64,000 nt of DNA from Alteromonas ponticola (GTDB lineage: Bacteria > Pseudomonadota > Gammaproteobacteria > Enterobacterales > Alteromonadaceae). Shown one piece after another: positions 16,916-26,109 of this stretch; the first letter of the stretch is position 1; the number at the start of each line of letters is the position of its first letter. Under the pieces are notes generated by a model, which was given only the letters and a program-made list of their open reading frames with translations, did no database searches and was not told the DNA's origin. Made by a program: the position numbers and the translations under genes. The stretch is from positions 1-64,000 of the forward strand of contig NZ_JAATNW010000004.1 of the NCBI RefSeq assembly GCF_012911815.1. Direction: 5' to 3'.

Positions 16916-18028
16916 TTGACGGATAACAAAAGCAACTTAAATCTGGTGCTGGTGGTCGATTCATTAGCCGGTGGTGGCGCTGAGAAAGTCGTCATTGAAC
17001 TGGCCAGAGCTATTCAGCAACTTGGGCATAATGCAATTTTAGTGAGTCTGACCAAGAGCGCGACTTACGATATCCCAGCAGATATTCCGGTGTTTTTTGT
17101 TTATCAGGAGCGTAAAAAAGCGCTGCATAGTGCCTGGCAACGCCAACGCCATGCCCAGAAGATGATGGCGACACTCGACGAGATTGAGAAAAATGAGGGC
17201 GTAGTTCATACCATTTTTTCTAATCTGGATTATAGCCATTACATTTTGAGTGCCTGTAACCTGCCAAATGTGTACTACGTTATTCATAATGCCATTAATC
17301 AGACCCTGCAACGAGCGCGTAGAATGGGCCCGTTAAAATGGTGGCGTCAAAAGCGACTCTTTTCTGCGCTTGAGGGAAAAAAACTGATCACTGTATCTGA
17401 CGGGCTTAAAAATGAAGTGCAAAACATCGCTTTGTTTAAGCCTGCGCAAGTGACGCGCATCTACAATCCGTTCAATATCGCTAAAATTCGTCAGCTTGCA
17501 GCAGAAGATAATGCACAGATACCGCACAGCCCCTATATCATCCATGTGGGAAGATATGCCAAACAAAAACGCCACGATGTGCTCTTTACTGCCCTGAAGC
17601 AATTACCTGAAGAGATAAAACTGGTCTGCCTGGGGGCAAATCAGAAAGGGATAAATAAGCTGGCAGAAAAAATGGGCGTGAATGATCGAATTATTGTGCC
17701 TGGATTCCAGCAAAATCCCTATCCGTGGATAAAACAGGCAAAATGTTTGGCCTTAAGCTCGGATTTTGAGGGGCTCTCAATGGTGGTTGCTGAAGCATTA
17801 ATTTGCCAAACGCCTGCGGTATCGACAGATTGCCCGTTTGGGCCGAATGAACTGCTCACAGGCAAGCTGAACGACTATCTAGTGCCAGTAGCGGATGCTG
17901 ATGCATTGGCGGCGGCGTTAAAAAAAGTGATTCAACAACCCGTCCCCATCGATCCATCGCTGTTGATGCACCTTGATCATCTGAACATTGCACAGCAATA
18001 TGTAACTATTAGTCAACATGGAAGATAA
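16916..18028 (+). CDS. GT4-type glycosyltransferase
   Basis: A 370-residue GT-B glycosyltransferase starting at TTG after AGGAT. The N-terminal half has SLAGGGAEKVVIELARA, the glycine-rich acceptor-side motif. The C-terminal GT4 domain has HVGRYAKQKRHDVLF and SSDFEGLSMVVAEALICQTP with the conserved Glu pair, then CPFGPNELL. It is probably cytoplasmic and acts on LPS core or another surface glycan. It overlaps the next gene by 11 bases, so translation is coupled. Sugar specificity cannot be read from sequence. Confidence 0.9.
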   Translation: MTDNKSNLNLVLVVDSLAGGGAEKVVIELARAIQQLGHNAILVSLTKSATYDIPADIPVFFVYQERKKALHSAWQRQRHAQKMMATLDEIEKNEGVVHTIFSNLDYSHYILSACNLPNVYYVIHNAINQTLQRARRMGPLKWWRQKRLFSALEGKKLITVSDGLKNEVQNIALFKPAQVTRIYNPFNIAKIRQLAAEDNAQIPHSPYIIHVGRYAKQKRHDVLFTALKQLPEEIKLVCLGANQKGINKLAEKMGVNDRIIVPGFQQNPYPWIKQAKCLALSSDFEGLSMVVAEALICQTPAVSTDCPFGPNELLTGKLNDYLVPVADADALAAALKKVIQQPVPIDPSLLMHLDHLNIAQQYVTISQHGR

Positions 18029-18785
18029 TTTTGTGACACCAATGGTGCCTTGTTTTGTCATTAATTTAGACCGTTCACAACAACGGATGGTAAATATGAC
18101 ATCACAGTTTTCGACGCAATCTATCGACTTCGAGCGGATCAGTGCGGTTGATGGTGCCTCGATTTCTGAGGATGTGATTGCACGGTACTATTCGTTGAGC
18201 AGTCCGTTGAAATACCATAAGCAGTTAAACAAGGGTGAAATCTGTTGTTATCTGAGCCACCGAAAGGTGTGGCAGAAAATGGTAGACGAACAGATCCCAC
18301 AGGCAATTATCCTTGAAGATGATGTGGATATTGTTGGTGACTTAAGCGCTGTGGCTGATACGCTGCCATCAATGGTGGATGACTGGGATTATATCAAGTT
18401 GGCTGAACACACCCGCAGACGAGGCGTAGTACATTCGGAGTCTGTAAACCCTTTCACCCGGGTAATTTATGACAAAATTCCAGCACGCACCTGCGCCCAG
18501 GCCGTAAGCTTAAGTGGTGCCCGCAAACTGCTGGCTGCAAGTGAAAAAATTTATCGTCCTATTGATATCGACTTGCAGTATTGGTGGGAAAAAGACTTAA
18601 ACATATTTGGCCTGCAGCCTTACCCGGTGAAACCTAAAGATGACGCGCCAAGTGAAATTGATAAAGTAAAGCAACGCCATAAGACACAAAAAAATACCTG
18701 GCTCAAAGTCAGGCAACAGGCTGCATTTTTAATTAACAATGCAAAGCACGTAAAAGCCAGGCTTGCCACTTTGAATAAAAAATAA
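18018..18785 (+). CDS. glycosyltransferase family 25 (LPS biosynthesis)
   Basis: 255 residues. The GT25 pattern is clear: FVINLDRSQQRMVNM at the start, then FERISAVDG, LSHRKVWQKM and the metal-binding AIILEDDVDIVGD (about 94-107). Family members are usually beta-galactosyl- or glucosyltransferases for LPS or lipooligosaccharide. Its start overlaps the GT4 gene and a GT2 gene follows 25 bases later, so the three are an operon inserted between radC and rpmB. Confidence 0.9.
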   Translation: MEDNFVTPMVPCFVINLDRSQQRMVNMTSQFSTQSIDFERISAVDGASISEDVIARYYSLSSPLKYHKQLNKGEICCYLSHRKVWQKMVDEQIPQAIILEDDVDIVGDLSAVADTLPSMVDDWDYIKLAEHTRRRGVVHSESVNPFTRVIYDKIPARTCAQAVSLSGARKLLAASEKIYRPIDIDLQYWWEKDLNIFGLQPYPVKPKDDAPSEIDKVKQRHKTQKNTWLKVRQQAAFLINNAKHVKARLATLNKK

Positions 18786-18810
18786 AAATATATTAAAGCA
18801 ATCATAAATT

Positions 18811-19620
18811 ATGTTTTCAGTTATATTTTCGACCTACAATTCACCCGATTGGATGGAAAAAACGCTATGGGGTTTGCATTACCAAACCTTTCAGGATTTT
18901 GAGATTATTATTGCCGATGACGGCTCCACCGAAGAAACCAAGCAGCGTATCGAAAACTTTGAGCGGGAAAGCCAACGTAAAGTAAAACATGTCTGGCAGC
19001 CGGATGAGGGCTTTCAAAAAACGCGCATTCTGAATAAGGCGTTACTGGCAGCAGAAGGGGACTATATCGTCTTTACTGATGGTGATTGCATTATGCGAAA
19101 TGATTTTCTTGCCGTGCATAACCATTACCGCGAAGCAGGTTACTTTCTTTCCGGCGGTTATTTCAAATTACCCATGAGCACCAGCAAAGCGATCACTCGG
19201 GACGATATTGCCCACGGCAGGCCATTTGAATTAGACTGGCTGCTCGCGAATGGCTTAACAAAAAACCATAAAACCATGAAGCTGACCGCGAAAGGATGGA
19301 GAGCCAAATTACTCAATGCGCTAACACCCACAAATGCCAGTTGGAATGGTCACAATGTTTCCGCCTGGAAAGCGGATATTTTCGCTGTTAACGGCTTTGA
19401 CGAAAGAATGCAGTACGGCGGCGAGGATCGCGAATTGGGTGAGCGCATGTTCAATCGCGGAATAAAATCCAAGCAAATCAGATATTCAGCGGTTTGTGTG
19501 CATTTAGATCATGCCCGCGGCTATGTCACGCAGGAAATGCGCGACAAGAATCATGTGATCAGGTTAAGTACGAAAAGTGAAAAGAAAGTGTGGACACCCT
19601 TCGGTATCCAAAAGGCATGA
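18811..19620 (+). CDS. glycosyltransferase family 2
   Basis: A 269-residue GT-A enzyme. Motifs: FSTYNSPDWMEKTL at the N-terminus, IIIADDGSTEETKQRI for nucleotide binding, FTDGDCIMRNDF as the DxD-like metal site, and GFDERMQYGGEDRELGERM as the ED acceptor motif. Third of three consecutive glycosyltransferase genes, likely acting on the same surface glycan. Confidence 0.9.
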   Translation: MFSVIFSTYNSPDWMEKTLWGLHYQTFQDFEIIIADDGSTEETKQRIENFERESQRKVKHVWQPDEGFQKTRILNKALLAAEGDYIVFTDGDCIMRNDFLAVHNHYREAGYFLSGGYFKLPMSTSKAITRDDIAHGRPFELDWLLANGLTKNHKTMKLTAKGWRAKLLNALTPTNASWNGHNVSAWKADIFAVNGFDERMQYGGEDRELGERMFNRGIKSKQIRYSAVCVHLDHARGYVTQEMRDKNHVIRLSTKSEKKVWTPFGIQKA

Positions 19621-19635
19621 ATAAACCAGCCACCA

Positions 19636-19668
19636 GGATCCCGATTTTGATCCCGGATCGCTTTTTTT
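19636..19668 (+). terminator. probable terminator of the glycosyltransferase operon
   Basis: An imperfect hairpin (GATCCCGAT...ATCCCGGATC) followed by GCTTTTTTT, 16 bases after the GT2 stop and before the rpmB promoter. The stem has bulges, so confidence is moderate. Confidence 0.6.
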
Positions 19669-19679
19669 GCGAATTTTAT

Positions 19680-19708
19680 TTGAATTAAGCTGTGATTTGC
19701 TGTATAAA
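19680..19708 (+). promoter_or_regulatory. sigma-70 promoter of rpmB-rpmG
   Basis: TTGAAT, a 17-base spacer and TATAAA, about 100 bases before the rpmB start. It explains how the ribosomal genes are expressed separately from the upstream glycosyltransferases. Confidence 0.75.
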
Positions 19709-19809
19709 ATGCGCCCTCTTAATTATAGTTAAAACGTCATCTGACCCGGACAAAAAGATTGAAGGGCTCGTTTGGCGCGACAGTTATCGTTGTTCTGGAG
19801 ACAAATACA

Positions 19810-20046
19810 ATGTCAAGAGTATGTCAAGTAACAGGTAAGCGTCCAGCGGTAGGTAATAACCGCTCACACGCAAGAAACGCGACCCGTCGTCGCTTTTTGC
19901 CTAACCTTCAATCTCACCGTTTTTGGGTTGAGAGTGAAAACCGTTTCGTAAAATTACGTCTAACCGCTAAAGGTATGCGTATTATCGATAAGAAAGGTAT
20001 TGATGCAGTATTAACTGACATCCGTGCCCGTGGTGAGAAAATCTAA
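19810..20046 (+). CDS. rpmB: 50S ribosomal protein L28
   Basis: 78 residues from the ATG at 19810 ([20 protein letters not shown]), which follows CTGGAG by 9 bases. The longer in-frame ORF upstream is not coding. Matches L28 along its length ([21 protein letters not shown] and the KGIDAVL C-terminal part). It sits in the conserved rpmB-rpmG pair. Confidence 0.97.
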   Translation: MSRVCQVTGKRPAVGNNRSHARNATRRRFLPNLQSHRFWVESENRFVKLRLTAKGMRIIDKKGIDAVLTDIRARGEKI

Positions 20047-20058
20047 GGAAGCGTAACC

Positions 20059-20214
20059 ATGCGTGATAAAATCAAATTAGTGTCTTCTGCTGGTACGGGT
20101 TTCTTCTATACCACTGACAAGAACAAGCGTAACATGCCGGGCAAGATGGAAATTAAAAAATTCGATCCTGTTGTACGTAAGCACGTTATGTTTAAAGAGG
20201 CAAAAATCAAGTAA
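20059..20214 (+). CDS. rpmG: 50S ribosomal protein L33
   Basis: 51 residues: starts [19 protein letters not shown] and contains [17 protein letters not shown] and the [11 protein letters not shown] end, the standard short L33. It has no zinc cysteines (C-minus type). It starts 12 bases after rpmB, with AAGGAAG as ribosome site. A terminator follows. Confidence 0.96.
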   Translation: MRDKIKLVSSAGTGFFYTTDKNKRNMPGKMEIKKFDPVVRKHVMFKEAKIK

Positions 20215-20237
20215 TTACACTTGCTTTTGTCTCCACG

Positions 20238-20266
20238 AAAACCCGGTTGACGCCGGGTTTTTTGTG
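20238..20266 (+). terminator. rpmB-rpmG terminator
   Basis: AAAACCCGG-TTGACG-CCGGGTTTTTTGT hairpin with a T run, 24 bases after rpmG. Confidence 0.92.
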
Positions 20267-20348
20267 TTATTTTTTTCCTCTCTCTTGCTATACTGGCAGT
20301 CCTGAGTTGTTCTAACTTGCCCATTACGGGTTTCAGTAAGGAAAACGT

Positions 20349-20834
20349 TTGGCCAGAATATCCACCAAAGCGATGAATAACATCGTTATATTTTCGATGT
20401 TGATCATGATTGCGTTGTTCAATTTGGATACGCTGCTACCTAAGCCGTCAACGGCGCAAACACAAAGCCTGTTACCCGCCGACGCGTATATACTGAAAAT
20501 TGAAACTGATGCGGGTCGAATTGAGCGCAATGGTCAGCGTTGGCGGCAAATAACCGATAACAGCGAGATCGCGATCAGTCCAGAGCAACAAATTAATGCG
20601 TGGCAAGCCGCGGTTCTTGAACCTGTCAGTTCGACTGCAACTGACTTTTCTAACAGCGCACCCATTATTGCCGTAGTCTGGTTAGCAGGTAAATCTGACG
20701 GACTTGTGTTTGCGTTCTACCAGGCTGAACAAGCCACTTTTGTACGCTACGAGAATAGCTGGTTTCAACTACAGCAATCAGCGTTAGCGACGCTTATTCC
20801 CTGGTTGTCTGATCTTACTTATCAGGATAACTAA
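20349..20834 (+). CDS. hypothetical membrane-anchored protein upstream of mutM
   Basis: 161 residues from TTG, with AAGGAAAA 4 bases upstream. One N-terminal membrane segment (NIVIFSMLIMIALFNLDTLL, about 10-29) precedes a soluble domain of about 125 residues with alternating beta-like hydrophobics (AYILKIETDAGRIERNGQRW, PIIAVVWLAG, GLVFAFYQAE). No motif recognised. Its stop overlaps the mutM start by one base, so the two are translationally coupled. Confidence 0.78.
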   Translation: MARISTKAMNNIVIFSMLIMIALFNLDTLLPKPSTAQTQSLLPADAYILKIETDAGRIERNGQRWRQITDNSEIAISPEQQINAWQAAVLEPVSSTATDFSNSAPIIAVVWLAGKSDGLVFAFYQAEQATFVRYENSWFQLQQSALATLIPWLSDLTYQDN

Positions 20835-21643
20835 TGCCAGAATTACCAGAAGTTGAGGTTAGCCGTTTAGGCATCTCACCCCATTTAGTCGGGCAAACCA
20901 TCACTTCGGTGGTTGTCAGACAACCTAAGCTGCGTTGGCCGGTAGCTGAAGAGCTTAAGCAGGCTGAAGGGCAACAAATCAAAGCGGTTAGACGCCGGGC
21001 TAAATATTTGCTGATAGACATCGGTGTTGCCCAGATTGTTTTGCATCTGGGGATGTCGGGCAAACTGCGCGTGGTACCGGCTACCTTGGAACCCATTAAG
21101 CATGATCATCTGGACATTGTGTTAGGCAGTGGCAAATGTTTGCGCTTCAATGATGCCAGACGCTTTGGTGCCTGTTTATGGCAAGCTGATGGCGAGACAC
21201 TCCCCCAGCTAGAAAACCTAGGGCCCGAACCGCTAACTGAAAGCTTTACCGCACAGCATTTGTTCGCGCTTTCACGCGGCCGCAAAGCGCCGGTAAAGAG
21301 TTTTATCATGGACAATGATGTGGTAGTTGGGGTAGGTAATATCTATGCCAATGAAGCGCTGTTTATGGCCAATATCGATCCCCGTCGCGCTGCCGGCAGG
21401 ATCTCGTTGCAGCGTTACCAGAAGCTCGCCAAAGAGATAAAAGAAGTGCTAGCCAGCGCCATCCAGCAAGGGGGCACCACCTTGAAAGACTTTACCCAAA
21501 GCGATGGCAGTCCTGGTTATTTCAGGCAGCATTTACGTGTCTATGGCCGTGCGGGAAAGGCATGTGAAGCTTGTGAGGGCATCATCAACAGCGTAGTGAT
21601 TGGTCAGCGTAATACCTTTTTTTGTCCCCGCTGTCAGCGCTAA
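20834..21643 (+). CDS. mutM: MutM, formamidopyrimidine-DNA glycosylase (Fpg)
   Basis: 269 residues, the standard Fpg length. The catalytic N-terminal MPELPEVEVSRLGI (Pro2, Glu3), the lysine in RRAKYLLI (about 57), the H2TH region VGVGNIYANEALF and a C-terminal zinc finger (CEACEGII...TFFCPRCQR) are all intact. It removes 8-oxoguanine and formamidopyrimidines. The position after rpmBG and before coaD is the conserved gammaproteobacterial order. Confidence 0.97.
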   Translation: MPELPEVEVSRLGISPHLVGQTITSVVVRQPKLRWPVAEELKQAEGQQIKAVRRRAKYLLIDIGVAQIVLHLGMSGKLRVVPATLEPIKHDHLDIVLGSGKCLRFNDARRFGACLWQADGETLPQLENLGPEPLTESFTAQHLFALSRGRKAPVKSFIMDNDVVVGVGNIYANEALFMANIDPRRAAGRISLQRYQKLAKEIKEVLASAIQQGGTTLKDFTQSDGSPGYFRQHLRVYGRAGKACEACEGIINSVVIGQRNTFFCPRCQR

Positions 21644-21658
21644 CCGCACAGCTGCACG

Positions 21659-22171
<513 letters not shown>

Positions 22172-22269
22172 TTAACCAGAATCCTGGTTTGATGCAATCC
22201 TGTTTGTGCTTTGCGTCTTAACACTCTTGCGCTACCATACTTCAGTTCGGTTTAGGAAAAGGGAAGATT

Positions 22270-23721
22270 GTGCGTTCACATAGTATTTTGGGTTTGCTGC
22301 TAATGGCATCAACTGCCAGCCTGGCATCACCATGGATTGGCACCAATGACGAATCGCTACATCAGGACTTGCGGACGCTGGTGGAGTTTCAGGTGATCGA
22401 CGCCGTGGCCATCAGTTATCCGGTTCCCTGGCGTGGCATCGACAGCCAGCTTAGTGCGCTTGATGTACACAACTTACCCGCACCCGCTAAACGCGCCGCC
22501 AATCGATTACTGCACTATTTAAAAAACCGGCAAACGGATGTGCTGCGCCAAATGACTTCCATCCATCTGGCGTCAGAACCCCAACGGTTTGATTCTGTCC
22601 ATGCTACCTATGGACAAGAAGAAAAATTAACCCATCAGGCTGAAATTACCAGCGGCAGGTGGTCGGCAAAACTTAGTGCTAACATGATTGATGACGGCGA
22701 GATGAACCTGGATAATTCGTATTTAGCCATGCATGTTGCCGGCTGGGTATTAAAAGCCGGCGCTACCGACCAGTTTTGGGGGCCCGCTAATGACTCCAGC
22801 CTGATCCTGTCAGCCAATGCGCGTCCAGTACCTACGGTTGGCCTGTTCAGAGGCAGTGCCGTAGAATCGGAGTCGCCCTGGTTAAATTGGTTAGGTCCCT
22901 GGTATGCCAGTGCTGAAATTGGACAATTTCGAGATAGCCGGGAGATCGATGGGGCCAGATTATGGCGTGCCCGTTTTACTGCGAAGCCTTTTAAAGGACT
23001 AACTGTGGGGATGTCATGGGCTGCCATGTGGGGCGGTGCGGGTCAGCCTGATTCACTAGGTGATTTACTTGATGTGCTTACGTTTCAAACTCAGTGTATT
23101 GATGAGTTAGTCAGCTGCGATGATGAGTTAAATACCACCACAGGAAACCATATCGCCGGTTTCGATCTGGCATATTCATTTTTGCTGTTTGAGCGTCCTG
23201 TCACGGTGTACGCTCAGCGTATCGGTGAAGATGCAAAAGACTATAAAGTCACAGACAACGCCAATTTAATAGGGGTGAGTACGTATATCGGTCCTTTTAA
23301 ACTGTATGTAGAAAACAGTGATACCAATATTGCCTGTAATGGCAACGACAACACGGCAACAAACTGCTATTACGAGCACAGTATCTATACCAGTGGTTAC
23401 CGCCATTATACCCGCGCCGTTGGCAGTACCTACGATTCAGACGCCAAGCAGACCACGCTGGGGTTGCAGTGGCGTGGCGCTTACGGTCGCTCGGCCATGC
23501 TAAAGCTGTCTGAGGTTGAACTAAATCCCGATGGGCTCAAACCCTCTCCTGTGCTTACGGACTCACTCAGCGAGGAAGTAAAAGTTGTGAGTGGCTACTA
23601 TCAGCAGCCACTGGGAAATTTTTTAGTGAAACTGGGGGCCGAGTATCAGGACCGAGAGCTTGGTACGGAAAACGAAAGTGAGGTGGCGGTCTATTTAACG
23701 CTACGTTATGCCTGGTTATAA
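22270..23721 (+). CDS. capsule assembly Wzi family outer-membrane protein
   Basis: A 483-residue protein starting at GTG after GGAAAAGGGAAG. Signal peptide (SILGLLLMASTASLA) then a beta-barrel-like protein with the Wzi pattern: early SPWIGTNDESLHQDLRTLVE, mid AGATDQFWGPANDSSLILS, and a C-terminal strand ending in aromatic/hydrophobic residues (VYLTLRYAWL). Wzi in E. coli helps anchor group 1 capsule at the surface. It lies beside LPS core genes; no wza/wzb/wzc is in the window. Its end overlaps the convergent kdkA by 16 bases. Confidence 0.85.
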   Translation: MRSHSILGLLLMASTASLASPWIGTNDESLHQDLRTLVEFQVIDAVAISYPVPWRGIDSQLSALDVHNLPAPAKRAANRLLHYLKNRQTDVLRQMTSIHLASEPQRFDSVHATYGQEEKLTHQAEITSGRWSAKLSANMIDDGEMNLDNSYLAMHVAGWVLKAGATDQFWGPANDSSLILSANARPVPTVGLFRGSAVESESPWLNWLGPWYASAEIGQFRDSREIDGARLWRARFTAKPFKGLTVGMSWAAMWGGAGQPDSLGDLLDVLTFQTQCIDELVSCDDELNTTTGNHIAGFDLAYSFLLFERPVTVYAQRIGEDAKDYKVTDNANLIGVSTYIGPFKLYVENSDTNIACNGNDNTATNCYYEHSIYTSGYRHYTRAVGSTYDSDAKQTTLGLQWRGAYGRSAMLKLSEVELNPDGLKPSPVLTDSLSEEVKVVSGYYQQPLGNFLVKLGAEYQDRELGTENESEVAVYLTLRYAWL

Positions 23722-24422
23722 CCTTCGAGCAAACTTTGCCAATCCGCTTCATTCCAACGAAACGCGGTGTGATTACCGCGTTCTTTAATTAAGGAACGCA
23801 ATAACCGATTCAAATTAGACTGTTTCCATTTGTGTCCCGTTCGTTTTCCACATCGGTCAAAATCGATTAACCACGCCTGTTGCTGATTATTCAACATAAT
23901 ATTCCTGACGTTAAGATCATGATGATATATTTGCGCCGCATGAAAACGCGCAATGGTAGCGCCTACGTGTTGCCACTCTTCAGGCGTAAGCGTACGTTGG
24001 CACAATATACTGTGTAAGTCCTCACTATTCGGGATAAGCCTTGTTAATAAGTCGGCACGGTAAAAAAAGCCACGTCTGGATACATAAGCTGCGATGGGGG
24101 TGGGCACTGGAAGAGCCAACGCTTTCATGGTGTTAAGCAAATTAAATTCAGCGAATGCACGTGTACGTGCCAGGCCGGTAAACAAATATTGGTCTTTGAG
24201 AAATTTACCTATCATGCCGCCGCGTCGGAAATGGCGTAAAACCCAAATGTCATTGAGTGGCTTGATAAACATCGTTGTGCCTCTGCCCTTCGCACTGCCG
24301 ATCACTTTGTTTTGTCGTTGCCAATGTTTGGCACTAAAAAATGCTTTTTCGGGGCGAGGCATTATTTGTTCATCGTAAAGCGCAAATTGTCGGCGACCAA
24401 TTTGTTGTTGTTTAATCGTCAT
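23706..24422 (-). CDS. kdkA: KdkA, 3-deoxy-D-manno-octulosonic acid (Kdo) kinase
   Basis: A 238-residue lipopolysaccharide kinase of the Kdo kinase/WaaP type. The catalytic loop IYHHDLNVRNIMLNNQQQ and metal motif LIDFDRCGKR are intact, as is the N-terminal RGTTMFIKPLNDIWVLRHF. It phosphorylates Kdo in the LPS inner core. It is divergent from the heptosyltransferase gene, which fits one LPS-core locus. Confidence 0.9.
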   Translation of the reverse strand: MTIKQQQIGRRQFALYDEQIMPRPEKAFFSAKHWQRQNKVIGSAKGRGTTMFIKPLNDIWVLRHFRRGGMIGKFLKDQYLFTGLARTRAFAEFNLLNTMKALALPVPTPIAAYVSRRGFFYRADLLTRLIPNSEDLHSILCQRTLTPEEWQHVGATIARFHAAQIYHHDLNVRNIMLNNQQQAWLIDFDRCGKRTGHKWKQSNLNRLLRSLIKERGNHTAFRWNEADWQSLLEGYNQA

Positions 24423-24497
24423 TTCACTTAACTGTTATGGTAAATTACTCATTGTAACCAATTGTTCATACATTTCAGCCTTATAAGGTAGCGGTTT

Positions 24498-25523
24498 GTG
24501 AAAAAAATTTGTTTAATCCGACTCTCTGCAATTGGTGACGTTTGTCATGCCGTCGCGATGGTAAAGCGTATTCAACACCACTGGCCACAAACGCAAATCA
24601 CCTGGGTGATAGGCAAAATTGAATATCAACTGGTACGATTGATGCCCGATGTGGACTTTGTGGTGTATGATAAAAAAGATGGGAAGGCAGGTGTTAAGCG
24701 GCTAAAAGCCACCTTGGCAGATACGACGTTCGATGCCCTGTTTGTTATGCAAGTAGCCCTTCGGGCCAATCTGGTTTCTACTGCCATCAAAGCCAAACAG
24801 CGCATTGGCTTCGACTGGCGACGCAGCAAAGAGCTACATTGGCTATTTACCAATAAACGAGTAAAACCGCGGATTAATGCTCATGTGCTGGATGGGTTTA
24901 TGGATTTCGCCGATGCGATAGGGGTGCCGCAAGTTGCCACACCGCAATGGAATATCCCATTGGAGACCGAAGCAGAGGCCTGGGCGGCGAAGCAGGTCGC
25001 AGAAATAGGTGAGTTTGCTATCATTAGCCCCGCCGCCAGCAAGCAGGAACGCAATTGGTTACCTGAGCGATACGCAGGTATCATTGATCATATGCATGCG
25101 AAGTCGTTGCCAGTTGTACTATGTGGCGGGCCTGGTGAGCTGGATAGGCGTACCGCTGATGCTATTTTGTCGCACACTGATCAGGTTGCGAGAAACTATG
25201 TTGGAAAAACATCGTTGCACCAACTCCAGGCGTTAATCAAACACGCCAAACTTGTAGTAGCGCCTGATACAGGGCCGACACATATGGCTACAACCGTCGG
25301 CACACCGGTTATTGGGCTGTATGCGCACTCCAATCCGCGGCGAACGGGGCCGTATAACGATTTGGACAACGTTGTCTCTGTGTACGACGAATGTGTGCAG
25401 GAACAATATAATAAACACTGGGAAAGATTGCCGTGGGGCACGCGCGCTAAGGGAGAGCATTTGATGGAAAGAATTAGTCTTCACGCTGTTATTGAGCGGA
25501 TAGACAGGCTACTAACTGACTAG
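24498..25523 (+). CDS. heptosyltransferase family protein (GT9)
   Basis: A 341-residue GT9 protein. N-terminal KKICLIRLSAIGDVCHAVA is the heptosyltransferase signature, and the C-terminal APDTGPTHMATTVGTPVIGL with HSNPRRTGPY binds ADP-heptose in the family. It starts at GTG. Probably adds a heptose to the Kdo region of LPS (WaaC-, WaaF- or WaaQ-like; which one cannot be decided). Divergent from kdkA. Confidence 0.92.
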   Translation: MKKICLIRLSAIGDVCHAVAMVKRIQHHWPQTQITWVIGKIEYQLVRLMPDVDFVVYDKKDGKAGVKRLKATLADTTFDALFVMQVALRANLVSTAIKAKQRIGFDWRRSKELHWLFTNKRVKPRINAHVLDGFMDFADAIGVPQVATPQWNIPLETEAEAWAAKQVAEIGEFAIISPAASKQERNWLPERYAGIIDHMHAKSLPVVLCGGPGELDRRTADAILSHTDQVARNYVGKTSLHQLQALIKHAKLVVAPDTGPTHMATTVGTPVIGLYAHSNPRRTGPYNDLDNVVSVYDECVQEQYNKHWERLPWGTRAKGEHLMERISLHAVIERIDRLLTD

Positions 25524-25605
25524 AATAAGCAGCATTTTTCATTAAATTGGCTAACTTAGACGGCACTTTAGCGCTTCCCAACTACAATTATAATAACATC
25601 GCCTG

Positions 25606-25637
25606 AAGTGCGAGTAGCGTTGATAGGGAGCGCACTT
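25606..25637 (+). other. hairpin enclosing the ribosome site of the 25639 gene
   Basis: AAGTGCG (606-612) pairs with CGCACTT (631-637). The loop contains GGGAG directly next to the 3' arm, and the GTG start follows one base later. Such a hairpin could limit ribosome access; function is inferred only. Confidence 0.45.
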
Positions 25638-25638
25638 A

Positions 25639-26109
25639 GTGGCTCAAATGGATCGCCTCCAAATAGCTAACAATTCAATTTACTTATGCCTGCTTAAAGC
25701 AGCGGTGTTTTGGTGCTCACTAATCGTGTCAGGCGCTTACGCGCAAACATTGACAATTATTACCAACCCCTCTGTTACACAGACAACTTTTTCACAATCC
25801 GAAATCAGACAGATCTTTAGTGCCCGCAAACAATTTTGGGAAGATGGAAGTAAAATAACGGTTTTTGTACTGGCACCAGATTCACTGCAGCATAAACAGT
25901 TCTGTCAACAGAACTTAAATATGTTTCCGTACCAATTAGAAAGGCTGTGGAATCAAATTACCTATTCAGGACAAGGCGACCCACCTTTACTAAAAAATTC
26001 GCAGGACGAGATAATCAAAGCGGTACTAACTACTCCAGGTGCCATTGGCTACGCCGATGAAAATGTTATCGAGCAAATAAAACGCAAATTACGGAATAAT
26101 GCTGAATGA
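25639..26109 (+). CDS. small periplasmic phosphate-binding-like (PstS-like) protein
   Basis: 156 residues. Signal sequence (about 1-35, ending SGAYAQ) then a single lobe of a phosphate-binding-protein fold: LTIITNPSVTQTTFSQSEIRQIFSARKQFWEDG and the C-terminal TTPGAIGYADENVI, where PstS has GAIGY. At about 120 mature residues it is half the size of PstS, so it may not bind phosphate by itself. First of a three-gene unit with a porin-like gene (4-base overlap) and a GGDEF-EAL gene, which suggests a sensory role. An ATG 9 bases later is an alternative start. Confidence 0.8.
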   Translation: MAQMDRLQIANNSIYLCLLKAAVFWCSLIVSGAYAQTLTIITNPSVTQTTFSQSEIRQIFSARKQFWEDGSKITVFVLAPDSLQHKQFCQQNLNMFPYQLERLWNQITYSGQGDPPLLKNSQDEIIKAVLTTPGAIGYADENVIEQIKRKLRNNAE

